DNA of 64,000 nucleotides. Source: Tolypocladium sp. Sup5 PDA-1 (taxonomy: Eukaryota > Ascomycota > Sordariomycetes > Hypocreales > Ophiocordycipitaceae). A model generated the notes under the pieces. It was not told where the DNA came from. It ran no database searches and saw nothing but the letters and a program-made list of their open reading frames with translations. Below, piece after piece: positions 47,264 through 57,502 of this stretch (positions are counted from its first letter, which is position 1; every line of letters starts with the position of its first letter). The stretch covers positions 354,266 through 418,265 of the forward strand of contig JPHH03000028.1 of NCBI GenBank assembly GCA_000750105.3, written 5' to 3'. A program made the position numbers and the translations under genes.

Positions 47264-48298
47264 ATGCGTTTCCCAAAGTGGGCATCAATCGAGGCTGCGC
47301 GGTACAGCAAAGTTGGCGACGATGAGTCGGAAACGATGTCCGAGCCAGAAAAGCTCACGCTTGCCACCGCTACACGGCGTCCAAATCTCAAGCTCTGGAT
47401 ATTCGCAGTGATACAAACCTTCTTTGTTGTTGCTTTGACCGTATCTTTGCATATAGTTGCATCAAGAAAACCCAGCGATCTTGTATGTGCAAAGCAATTA
47501 TCACCGTACTGTGAGTAAAAAGGCAGCGCCCCAGCTTTCTTTGTTTTATTCTATACTCGGGTTATTTACCGTTATACTGACTCCGGTCCGCGAAATCTTA
47601 GCACCATTCTTGGAAACCGGCGTCGTAGAGTACACGGAGTTCACCGATGAGAATGGCTTCCTGCAAGAGTCGTCTCCGTACGAGGGACAGCCGTCACCAG
47701 ACCTAGAGCAAAGATGGGACGATTTGTGGCGCCGTACGCTGCCTACCCTATCCCCTAGCAACCACGACTCTCTATACCATGCTGCGAAGTTCCTGTTTCT
47801 GACTATAATTTGATCAGTCCCCAATATACGTTTCCCAGAGGAGCACATGGCGGCGCTAAACAAGACACCGTCCGAAAAGTTCATCCATGTGGCGCCCCAG
47901 TATGGAGAGGGAGTCCTGGGGTTTCTCAACGTCTTCCATCAGCTGCACTGCCTGGTAAGTTCATATTCCGGTCTCAAGAAGCCGTTTTGACAACATCTAA
48001 CAAGATTGTGAAGAATTTCGTGCGGCAATATTCCTACAGAAATCATTACGACTACAGCCACACAAGGGGTTTCAACCAGTCGGAGCAGTTCCTGCGCCAG
48101 CACGCCGACCACTGCATCGAAGTTATGCGCAAGTCGCTCGTGTGTGCGGCTGACGTCACCCCAATGGTGTATCTTCCCGACGAGAACAGCAAATACGGCT
48201 ACGATGCGGATTTCAACATGCGGAGGAAGTGCAAGAACTTTGATAGAGTGCAGCAGTGGGCGCGCGAACACGCGGCAGCACCTGTGCAGGATCTGTAG
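47264..48298 (+). CDS. UstYa-family (DUF3328) oxidase/cyclase 1
   Basis: Four exons fit in phase: 47264-47510, 47602-47733, 47818-47954 and 48005-48298, giving 269 residues. A cytoplasmic N-terminus is followed by one transmembrane helix (about 44-65, LWIFAVIQTFFVVALTVSL). The family core follows with YEGQPSPDLEQRWDDLW. The two diagnostic HxxHC motifs are present: HQLHC at 167-171 and HADHC at 205-209. The C-terminus ends in the usual CKNFDRVQQWAREH block. UstYa proteins act in RiPP cyclisation and other oxidations in ustiloxin-type and related pathways. It lies divergent from the tyrosinase. I chose the Met at 47264 because the open frame upstream (from 47018) does not resemble the family. 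No damage seen. Confidence 0.9.
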
Positions 48299-49658
48299 AT
48301 AGAACGGACGTGCTCCCGCCGCATGAGAGATATTTTCACATCAGTACGCAAAAATAAATTAGAAAATTAAACTAACGGAAAGCATAACATACTTTCATAA
48401 ATCGTGATACTATAATTCTTCTGCTAAGACTTCCTCCGCGCCGCCTCTCGAGACACCTGGTGCGAGTAGTATCTATTTCAGTAGTCCGTAGTTATATTCA
48501 TCAAACATTTAGCCTATTTGGGCTTGCTTTCAATAAATGTATTTTTAGTACTTTTCTTCAACATTGGAGATATCTATTTCTATTGGTCAGTTTACGCAAT
48601 CCGGATGCTCCGTAATCCGTACCCCGATAGCAAACTTCAGCTCGGACAACCCCACCCCGGCGAGGGACGTCACCCTTGCCTCCCCACGTCCCTTTTCTTA
48701 TCGTTATTGGAGATTCTTACTCGTAAAGGCCATTTGGCGGAGTTTGGGCATAATCGGGCGTTGTCGCCTCCGCCCCCATGCTGGCCCTGCCTCCCCCTCC
48801 TTCTTCTCGCATCGGTATTGGAGGCTATTTAAAAGCCGCTTGGCTGATTTGGGGCATGCCCGAGCAGGGTCGCATTCGCCCCCATGCCCGCCCTGCCTCG
48901 TCCCTTCTCGTATCGTCATTGGTGGAATTGTTTCGAAAGCCGCTTAGGCGTAACCGAGCTTCGTCGCTTCTGCCGTTCCCGCCGTCCCCGCCGGCCCCGC
49001 ATCCGCCCCCCGCCGGCTGTGTATCGTGGTTTCATTCAGCTGGCTGTTTGCGCGTATACGTTGGTCAGATTTTCACCTCTTCGGGCAGCTCTCCGGGACA
49101 AGCGTGAGATCTCACCGGGGCAGGGAGGCAAGGATCCTGATCCTCACAGACTTCTCATGTGCGTCGCTTATGGAAAAAGGCTAGAGGACCAAGCCAGAGG
49201 CCATGACCTGCAACCGGGACAGGCATCCGGATCCTGACAAGTCTCACAAATACGTTCAACGTAGAGGGATCTGCGGCCAACAGAGACGTAAATGTGATTC
49301 CCGACATCAGTTGACATGCTCCCCGCAAGAGCAAGCCGTTCGGGAGCCGGCTGGTCATCACATCGCTTGCAAGGCGCATTCGTCCGACGTGTTGGTTCAA
49401 GCACACCATTGAGTCGTCAGCACGGGCGAGAGTTTGTGCTACGCAGCCGCCTACACAACTCGTTCCGGCTGTTCTATGCTGTTGGTCACAGCTTATTGCT
49501 GGTCTGCGATTGCGTGGCATCGTAATCGAGTTTAGCTGTGGCGGTATAAATGGATTACTTAGCGGCACGCAATAACCAACTAATTAGGGAGCAGGTAGCG
49601 TAGCTGTTGCAAGCTTTCATCCGTCAATGCGACCACAACGCTTGGCGACTCCAACGCC
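48299..49658. other. Intergenic region with tandem repeats
   Basis: About 1.36 kb between UstYa-1 and the Zn2Cys6 regulator gene (its promoter is at the right end). No GGCGCC was noticed upstream of the regulator. The open frames at 49155-49568 on both strands show no domain. Confidence 0.5.
48673..48990. repeat. Three imperfect tandem units of about 106-112 bp
   Basis: Units begin near 48673, 48785 and 48891. Each starts CCYTGCCTCC or similar, then has a pattern like TCTCGTATCGTYATTGG, a variable centre and a CGCCCCCATGC end. The copies are GC-rich and diverged. Confidence 0.65.
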
Positions 49659-51811
49659 ATGTCAACCCGACAACGGAGTAAACGAGGTTGCTGGACGTGC
49701 CGTTTACGACGAAAGAAATGCTCCGAGGGCGGGCCGCCATGCGACAACTGCGCCGCACGGGGCGTTTACTGCCACGGATACGGGCCAAAGCCGGCTTGGA
49801 AGGACCGTGGCATCATGGAGCAAGAAGAGGCTCGCAAGCTGCTGAGCCAGACCAATGGATCCCGAAATCAGCTCAACGGCTCCAAGGCAGGGGGTCGCAG
49901 TGCTCACCGACGTGCTCAGAGTCTCACCACTATTGCCACCACGGCCTCCCTCCCCGACGATGCGTCACTATATCCGGCTAGCACTTCCCTCTCCATCGAG
50001 CAAAACGGCTTGATTGACTTCGACTTCTTCCTACCTCTGGAGCCAGAGAGGTCGTCGTCGCATCATATAGGCACATTGGCGGAAGCCTTGACGGAGGCAG
50101 ACCCTGCCGCGCTCACCCCGCGCGAAAACTGCTTGCCGACGAATTTGTCAGCATGGACGAATGACACAAATACCAATACTTCGCCCAGCAGCGATCCAGA
50201 TGTGACGTCTTATTTCTTCCCACAAGAGCTGGTGCCTGTAACTGATGGCGACCCTGCAAATGGGCACGGGGCTGCCGACCAAGATTCACTTCAATCTCCC
50301 CCGGTTTCTGGTGCTGCTATCGGACCGCCCGGGCACGAAACGGAGAGAGAGATCCATCTCCTGATGCGATCCATCGCTGAGTCGAGCACAAACCAGATCC
50401 ATGGGCAGCGCGCGGCGTCAGAGATGGCGCGGAAGAGCTGGCTGCTGTTGCTTCTCCAACGATCCCGTACCTTTCGCCATGCCTCACTAAGCATGAGCGC
50501 CTACAACTCATACTTGGACCCGTGGAGTAATGACACGGCAAGCTCCACATCGTTTCACGATTTCAAGAAGCATAGGAAATGGGCCCTTGATTTGTTCCAT
50601 GAACTTCCAGAAATCCCGCTACCAGAGCATCCCACAGTGGCTATTCCTGGAGAACGGCTTATATGCGGCCTGCAGCTCGCCATGCTAGAGGTACCTTTGA
50701 CCCTTGAACGATAAAAACTGGGCTATATCCGCCTGACCCCTTAGTCTGAGAAGTTTTGTGGTTTGAAGTTTTGACATCCAATGCTGTTTAGGCCGCTGGC
50801 GGCGACATGAAGCAATGCCAAGCACACCTGAACGAGACGGCCAAGCACTTCGCCAATCACGAGAACTTGTTCATCAAAATCGCAACACGGTTGGCTGTAG
50901 TACCTGTATCTCCCATGGAGTCCAAGGCACTTAACTCGTGCCTGGCCCGTCTGGTTTGGAACGATGTACTTTTGTGCTCAGTGCATAAGAAGTTGCCTGT
51001 CGCTGCCGACGCGTACAAACACCTGATAACGAAAAGCGACTTTGCCCTGGCGTTTCGTGAAACCGCCGGCTGCGAGTGCTGGGTCCTGCTCGCCGTAATG
51101 GATGTCACCGCCCTCGAGGTTTGGCGTCGCCAACAGGAAACTAGTGGCACGCTCAGCATCCGCTCCCTGGTCAGTCGCGCAGACGAGATCGAATCTGGCT
51201 TACAGCAAAGGATGCGGCGTCTTTCAGCTTTTCTTCACGGTCTCGGGACCTACTCATCTGCCACGACCAAGTCTCGCTCCAACTCCAACCCTAATTTGCC
51301 TTACATAAGTAATGCCGACTTCTCCGCGTCCTCGTCTTCGTCTTCCTCGTCGTGGCTGCGGACAGAGGTTGCCTCACACAACAACGACCATATTCAATAT
51401 ATCCAGGAATACATCTTCCTACACGCCACCCTGATTGAGCTGCATAGAGTCGTTTCCGGGCCTCGGGCTGGGGTCCCCGAAATTAGTCAGGGCATTGATC
51501 GCGCCATCTCCTCAGCCTGGATGCTTCGAAACCCAGACACGATGCCCCTCAGGGCGCTGGTGTGGCCGTTTTGCGTGAGTGCCAGCCTTGCGCAAGGCTC
51601 TCAGAGAGATGCCTTTCGCGCCATAGCCAGGGCATCGGCCGCCAGGGAAAACATCATGGCTGCTCCTCTGCATGAGCTACAACGCGCAGTGGAGGGATAC
51701 TGGGCGCAGCAGGACAAGCCATCGTCGGATCTTGACACTGCAGTCGCGTCCGATCGTGATTGGAAGGATGTATTCCAATCTTGCAGCTCTCTGAATATGT
51801 TTCTGTTGTAG
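49659..51811 (+). CDS. Zn2Cys6 transcription factor, probable RiPP cluster regulator
   Basis: Two exons (49659-50690 and 50792-51811) join in phase to give 683 residues. The N-terminal binuclear cluster RGCWTCRLRRKKCSEGGPPC has Cys at 11, 14, 21, 28, 31 and 38. The basic tail and the later helical region (KKLPVAADAYKHLI, CECWVLLAVMDVTALEVW) match the DUF3468-type fungal regulator family rather than the classical fungal_trans domain. Ser-rich linkers lie at about 80-200 and 480-500. It sits between UstYa-1 and the precursor gene, all three on the plus strand. No lesions seen. Control of the cluster is inferred from position; the GGCGCC palindromes are the candidate operator. Confidence 0.88.
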
Positions 51812-52528
51812 AGATAGCCACAATGCGCCCAAGAAAGACATTTACGATTTTGAGATTTCTGTAGCTTGTTTTGCTGTCATATACATGCATGCCGTTATTC
51901 TCCTGCTCTGTAGGCGCCTCAGTCTCATCGGTTCGGTGGCTGTCCCGGATCTGCAATCTCACTCTGCGGTAGTCCACTGAGGTCTTGTCTTGTTTCGAGC
52001 CATAGTGCTCTCGTCACTACTAGGCGCCAACTTTGCTTGACGCGTAGAGGCGCCGGCGCCAGCTCTTTTTGACGCATACGATGGAGGCGCCGGCGCCCTG
52101 ATGCAGGACAATCATGCCCAATTTCGTCACTTGTACCGACATGTTGTTCTCTACTGCTTTACCGAGTGGTAAGACGGGAGCATCGCTGCTAGTGATGTGC
52201 AACAATGTTCGAAATCGGCGTATCGCGGCGTAGGTCTCTCTGAAATAGATGTGGGGTTTGGCGCCACGACGACCGGGAGAGTTATCACCGGTTGACAAGG
52301 GGCATCGATGCAGGATGAACTGTTCGCGTAATCTTGTAAAAGTGCACCTCTGGGGATAGCAACAGCGCTTTCTTCAGTTTGCATAAGAGGGCCGCCTGCT
52401 CACCCTGTGCAAACAGAAACAGTATCAGCCGACACACATCATTGCATCTTGTCTATTCCAGCTCTCTACTCCGTCACACTTGTTCTATTCGTTACACTTT
52501 CTGCAAGTGCAAGTTTCTCTTCATCGCC
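51812..52528 (+). promoter_or_regulatory. Promoter of the RiPP precursor with paired GGCGCC palindromes
   Basis: GGCGCC at 52023-52028, twice in direct contact at 52049-52060, twice in direct contact at 52086-52097, and once at 52260-52265. The two contact pairs read GAGGCGCCGGCGCC and are 37 bp apart, nearly identical over the motif. CT-rich sequence precedes the start codon at 52529. No other gene seen here. Confidence 0.65.
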
Positions 52529-52909
52529 ATGAAGTTCAACATTTCCGTTCTCGTTGCTGCCTTTGCGGCCGGCGCTCTAGCTTCGGTCAGTTATATCCCC
52601 GTCTTGAAGTCTCCATGATATCTCGGATATGATTACAAGTTCTAATGCAAAGGCTACAAGCCTACGCCTGCGAACCTCGACACCCGGCATTCGCACAGCG
52701 GTACCGTCGATGAGCCTCGCAAGAAGCTTAGTGGCCGCACCCCGGATGATGGGAACTCGCACATCGATGGCCCGTACGTCATCGTCGTCGACTATGATAA
52801 GCGAACTGTGAAGCGTATGCCGGCTGAGGACTTTGGAGGACACGAGAAGCGCGATGATGGCAAGCAGCATGTTGATGGACCTTACGTCATTGTTGTCGAC
52901 TACAATTAA
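52529..52909 (+). CDS. Dikaritin-type RiPP precursor peptide with two core repeats
   Basis: Exons 52529-52585 and 52661-52909 join in phase (GTCAGT donor, CTACAAG acceptor) to give 101 residues. Residues 1-19 are a signal peptide ending GALAS. The rest is a hydrophilic chain with two near-identical units: DGPYVIVVDYD (core Tyr58-Asp65), followed by KR at 66-67, and DGPYVIVVDYN (Tyr94-Asn101), which ends the protein. KR also occurs at 70-71 and 82-83. Each unit is preceded by His-Ile/Val-Asp-Gly-Pro. This is the layout of UstA/PhomA-type precursors, cut by a Kex2-like protease in the secretory pathway. The first three core residues Tyr-Val-Ile match those of phomopsin and ustiloxin B cores. 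An alternative acceptor 8 bp upstream opens another frame and would lose the repeats, so I reject it. The product structure is unknown. Confidence 0.88.
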
Positions 52910-53498
52910 GTTCAAGAAAGACTGGATTCCTTGGAAGAGTATTGAACATCGATATAAGATACTACCAAGCTGTAGAGAGCCGTGGGGGAAGGGGAAGCCA
53001 AAAGGGTTTCTCACTGCTTTGGCTTGTGGAAGTAGCGGCCAATTGAAGCTACTTCTTGCTATTCATGAAATGGATAAATTCTTTCCCCACGAACCGTTCT
53101 ATCGTTCTTAAATGCTAATTAACGTGACCCTCTTGTGATATATGAAGTAAGCTTAGGGGAGCACTCGGGCTTGTCTACAAGAACATTAAACCTTCAATGT
53201 TCAGCCGAAAGGCGGTGCTGGTGAGAATTGACGTGGTGGTGTAGACGAAGGAAACGCTACATTCACAACACAGGTCTAATATGCTCAGTAGCGGCAACGT
53301 CGGTGAAATGCTCGCTCACCCAGTTATTGAGTAGAAATTAAGCTGTTAATTAAGCGGTGGCATACAGATGCCTATCACCAATACTGGACTACTTTGACTC
53401 TTTTATTTACTACTAGACCTGGCTTATCCGCATAGAAAACGAAAGCGGCTACACTGAGCGACATGCCGCATAACCACACCCTGTTTAAAGCTTAAGAA
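52910..53498. other. 3' intergenic region between precursor and UstYa-2 (convergent)
   Basis: No gene or further core repeat was seen. An open frame crossing the precursor (52833-53111) is a shadow. Confidence 0.55.
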
Positions 53499-54453
53499 TC
53501 AATTAATTCTCTTGGTATCGTTCATTCTATGCTCTTCTGTCCATGCAAAAACGGCAGAGTAATCCCTGCAAGTGTGCTGGTAGCCGTATCCTGTGGTCCC
53601 ATGATCGTGAGGCGGCTTGCCCAGCCATTCCAGCGTTGGATCTGCGGTACACATTATGTTCTGGCGCAGGTAATCAAAACAGTGAGCGAGATGATGCGGT
53701 TCTATATTCTCGGTGAAATTGTCCAGACCCGCATAGTATCCAACTCTCATCATATACTGGAGATTAGGGAAGGTTAGTCATGTTCAAGCCTAAGCCATGG
53801 CGTCCATATGAATCGGCACGCTAGTACATTGGATTGTTTTACTCACAAGGCAGTGAAGCTGGTGGAAAACGGACACGATGGCCTTGGGTTCGTGATAATA
53901 GTCGTCCAGGCCTGGCATGGGGCCGATGGCAGAGGTATTGCCGACATCGACGAACCCTTTGCCTCCTATAAATTCATCGGCTTGTTAGAGCGCTTGCATC
54001 CCCCGAAAGCTCAATCTGCGCTGCAATAGAGAAACGACAAAACAAAACATGCTTACTCGGGATCAAGTCAGTCCAGGCCGCTTCAGCTTCGTCACTGAAA
54101 CCCGAACCATATATACTTTGGTACGTAAAGATCTGTTTGACAAATGTCTCGGGGGGGAACCAAGGCGGCAACTGCTGAGGTTCCAATGCTCGCTCTCTCT
54201 GAAATAGAACCACCAGTGCACCGAGCAGACTGGTACTGAGCAAGGCAAGGATGGCAATGATCCAATATAGACCCCGGATCCGCTTCTTGCTCGCTTTATG
54301 AGGACCCTCTGTGATATGTTCAAGTATTTTTGAGGACCATGCGGCAGAGCCCGGCTCCAGGAGGGTTTGGCTTTCGTCTGACCGTTCTTCGAAGAGAATG
54401 GTCGATGACGAACGCCGAGGCGAAGGAGATGCAGAAGCTTCGAATTTTTCCAT
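53499..54453 (-). CDS. UstYa-family (DUF3328) oxidase/cyclase 2
   Basis: Three exons fit in phase: 54057-54453, 53847-53965 and 53499-53756, giving 257 residues. A Ser-rich cytoplasmic N-terminus is followed by a transmembrane helix at about 62-84 (LYWIIAILALLSTSLLGALV). Both diagnostic motifs are present: HQLHC at 167-171, which ends an exon as in UstYa-1, and HLAHC at 194-198. The C-terminal block TCRDYSAVFAWTEEH also fits. The protein is only distantly similar to UstYa-1, the usual situation for paired UstYa/UstYb enzymes that act together on the core peptide. The gene starts next to a promoter region rich in GGCGCC. No lesions seen. Confidence 0.9.
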
Positions 54454-55139
54454 GACGATAACTACAGATCAAGACTGTATCGCTGGTGTCAGGAGCATGA
54501 AGGGCGAGCACGTCGACGGCCTACCTGAAGGGGTCAGTTCATACCAAAGGCAGAAACCGTAGTTTATCGTCAGGCGACAACCACCCAGTCTACCCCTCAT
54601 CGCTTTAAGAAAAGGGACGCATCTCTTCGTTGTTTACAAAGGAGGCGGATCGTCCGGCGCCCCCAACGAGTGGCGCCAACAGAGGCGAGGCGCGACTTCG
54701 AGGCGAGGCGCCTCTCAATGGATGGTGGCTTTAGCCGGCGCCTAAACGTGAGCCTGTCGCCTCTGTGCAGCTCATCAACCAGCATCTGCCCAGGAACAGC
54801 CTGGAATGGAACAAATTGATGGCGCCTATCAGCTACTCTAGGGAGACTCGTGTATCCGAGCGATCCTTAACATGTATTCAGCTCAAGGCGCCATTTATCG
54901 CCCGCTTCACTCAATCAGCGGGATTTAAAGGCGCGGCTGCAACATGATGATGCAAGGCAAAAAACACGCCAAAAGTGGAAGATCGACGCTACAGTAGCTC
55001 ATTGCATAACCTGCGACTAAGGTAGAGTACAAGAAGTAGATTAGATACATCAACTCTGTACAGCTGAATCTTCATAAGGAAAGGCCTACAAAGGCTTTAG
55101 GTGGTCGATATCTTATGACATTAACCTCATTTGATCTGC
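54454..55139. promoter_or_regulatory. Divergent promoter region of UstYa-2 and the FMO relic with six GGCGCC palindromes
   Basis: GGCGCC at 54656-54661, 54672-54677, 54707-54712, 54737-54742, 54821-54826 and 54887-54892, plus related GAGGCGAGGCG words (54682-54712). This is the densest group in the cluster. The lost 5' end of the monooxygenase probably lay at the right part. Confidence 0.6.
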
Positions 55140-56248
55140 GCTATTCTCTCGTCGCTGTAGTCACTTGAATGGCTATGTCGACTTTCAGATCTACGAGAAG
55201 TCTGGTGGGTTGGGCGGGACTTGGTATGAGAATAATTATCCAGGTACCGTCTCTCAACACTCCAGTGTCGTCGCCGCTAATATTACCAGGTTGTGCTTGT
55301 GATGTCCCAAGCCACTGTTACCAATACTCGTTTGCCCCAAACCCAGCCTGGTCAAAATTGTGAGTGCACTGCGGCGGAGAAGCTGCTGTAGTTACTCACA
55401 ATGTCACAGTTATGCGCCTTCTCAAGAGATCAGGGGCTACTTGGAGGGAGTCACACGCCACTTTGAATTGGAGCAGTTTATCAATTACAACAGCAGAGTT
55501 GTGTCTGCTCGGTGGTCAGAAGAGGCGAGTACTTGGACCGTTGAGATAGAGAATGGTCTCATTGTCGAGTCCGAGGTTCTCGTCAATGCTGGTGGCATTC
55601 TCAACCACCCTCAACTGCCTCATATTGAAGGACTAGGTACATTCTCCGGACCTCATCTTCATACTGCTACTTGGGATTCATCTGTGGACCTGAGAGGTAA
55701 GCGGGTCGCCGTTATCTGGCGCTGGTGCCAGTGCTGTCCAACTTCTACCTCAGATCCAGCCCCTTTGCAGTACGGTCGACATTTTCATCCGTACCCCATC
55801 TTGGATTTCGCCTCCAGTCGCCCTACCTGCCGCCAACGCCTCAAACTACATTTATACAGAAGAGGAAAAGACAAGGTTCAGATGGAACGATGAGGCTTAC
55901 CTAAACACACGAAAAGGGCTAGAAAGCCAATTCAATGGAATGTTCCGCGCCTTTTTCAAGGCGAGCCCTGAGCAGAGAGATATACGTGCCAAGTTTGAGG
56001 CTCGTATGAAGTCTCTCATTCCAGATGAGTCGCTACAAGAACAACTTATTCCTTCCTTCGAGGCAGGTTGTCGACGGATCAACCCAGGCGAGGGATTCCT
56101 AATAGCTCTTCAGAAGCCAAACGTTCGGCTAGTCTTCGCTGGAATTGAGAGGGTTACCCCAAACGGCGTCGTCGCTAGTAGGGTAGAATATCCCGCAGAC
56201 GTCCTTATCTCAGCCACTGGATTTAACACCACTTTCAGGCCACGGTAA
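55140..56248 (+). pseudogene. Flavin-dependent monooxygenase (FMO/Baeyer-Villiger type), broken at both ends
   Basis: Exons about 55140-55243, 55290-55359 and 55410-56248 join in phase up to a lesion. Readable blocks are FQIYEKSGGLGGTWYENNYP, CACDVPSHCYQYSFAPNPAW, NAGGILNHPQLPHIEGL and the second Rossmann motif GAGASAVQLLPQI, then DVLISATGFNTTFRP. One extra T at about 55716 shifts the frame just before the GAGAS motif. The first FAD-binding motif (GxGxxG) is missing at the 5' end, and the sequence ends in RIP-rich DNA where about 100-150 more residues are expected. Ustiloxin clusters contain FMO enzymes (UstF1/F2), so this may be a lost tailoring step of this cluster. Inactive as it stands. 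Confidence 0.78.
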
Positions 56249-56394
56249 CTACCCCCTATACTTATTACTAAAATAGTAATACTAATTATAAATACGATAT
56301 TAATAACTCCCTTACCTTATATAATAAATACTATTAGATTACCTTAGCCTACCTTATATTATAGAAATTCTTATAGTATAATATAATAAAATAT

Positions 56395-56759
56395 TGTCGG
56401 ATAGACCGGTTGACTCGGCAGCCCCTTGGGCAGCCACATTACATTGATGACTCGGATGTCTGTATTCAGAGACGGTGGCTAGAGACATTCTTCCTTAGAA
56501 GAATGAAGCCTCGTTGGATTGATGACTCGAGGTCAATAGGGGCTGCTAGGGGCCGCTAGGGGCTACAATTGAAGTCAGACGCCACTAACACACACACACA
56601 GCCAACGCCGGATAGGGGCAACAGCTGGATAGGGGTCACGGGGACTACAGTTAAAAGGATAAAGGGAATCCCTTTTCCAGGCTCCCTGGGCAGCTGAGAG
56701 AGGGACACAGATACACATATCAATTGATCACACATTCATTGGGATTCGGGCCTCGCTCA
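56395..56759 (+). repeat. Family C LTR, right copy (plus orientation)
   Basis: Starts TGTCGGATAGACCGGTTGAC and ends CCTCGCTCA. It is an inverted match of 27904-28288 with few differences. Both copies also share the following bases TAGCGATA. It is flanked on both sides by RIP-degraded DNA but is itself nearly undamaged. Confidence 0.8.
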
Positions 56760-57502
56760 TAGCGATAAATATATTATTTAGATATATACTAAAATATTAT
56801 AAATCCCTTTATTAACTATATTAATAAACTAGATCCTTATAATCTCCGTTAATTACCCTAGCTACCTAGCTATTATATATATAACTATAAATAACCGCTC
56901 CTAGAACTCCTCTATAGCGTATCTATACTCCTATATTACACTAGCCTTAAATAGGTTACTATTATCGCTACCGTTATTACTATCGCTATCGCTACCGCCG
57001 CCGCCTACCTTAGAAATCTATAACTTTGTCCGCGCCTTAGACTCTATAATACGCTAAAATACTTAATCGTTACCCTTACTTATCTAACTATTATATTCGT
57101 TATATAAAAATAAATACTTAACTTAGTCTTTACTATAGTTATCTTCTATATTATTTTACTTAATTATCGGTAATCTCTTAATCCCCTTAACCTTAATTAT
57201 TATTAATTACTTTAATAATACTTATATTTCGCCCGCTAATATATATAATATCTCTATTATCTAGTCTATCGTAAACTTAATACTTCGATACTTAATACGC
57301 TATCTATCTTAGTTAATTATCCCTTACGCTAGTATTATAAACTAGATCTTTATATTATATATTAATAATTTATAAACCTAATTTATTAGGGTTAATAATA
57401 TATCTAGTAACCCCGTTATTTATATTATAAACTACTATACCTTATCGTATATAATAGTAAATATTACTATTGCCTTATCCTAGGCGTAATACTCCTCTAA
57501 TA
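56760..57502. other. RIP-degraded AT-rich sequence
   Basis: Stops in all frames. No protein could be read and no repeat partner was noticed within the window. Confidence 0.45.

Noticed and set aside
49155..49568. 137-codon minus-strand frame with CETCQDPDACPGC
   Set aside because: Cys spacing is suggestive of a zinc knuckle but no family is recognisable and the frame has no splice support or neighbours of its kind.
52629..52811. Alternative frame of the precursor exon 2
   Set aside because: It would follow from a different acceptor but removes both core repeats and the Lys-Arg sites; the conserved silent substitutions support the other frame.
27904..56759. Inverted repeats as the ends of one giant transposon (Starship-like)
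   Set aside because: The repeats have TG...CA LTR-like ends, and no tyrosine-recombinase captain gene or other transposase of that kind is visible inside.
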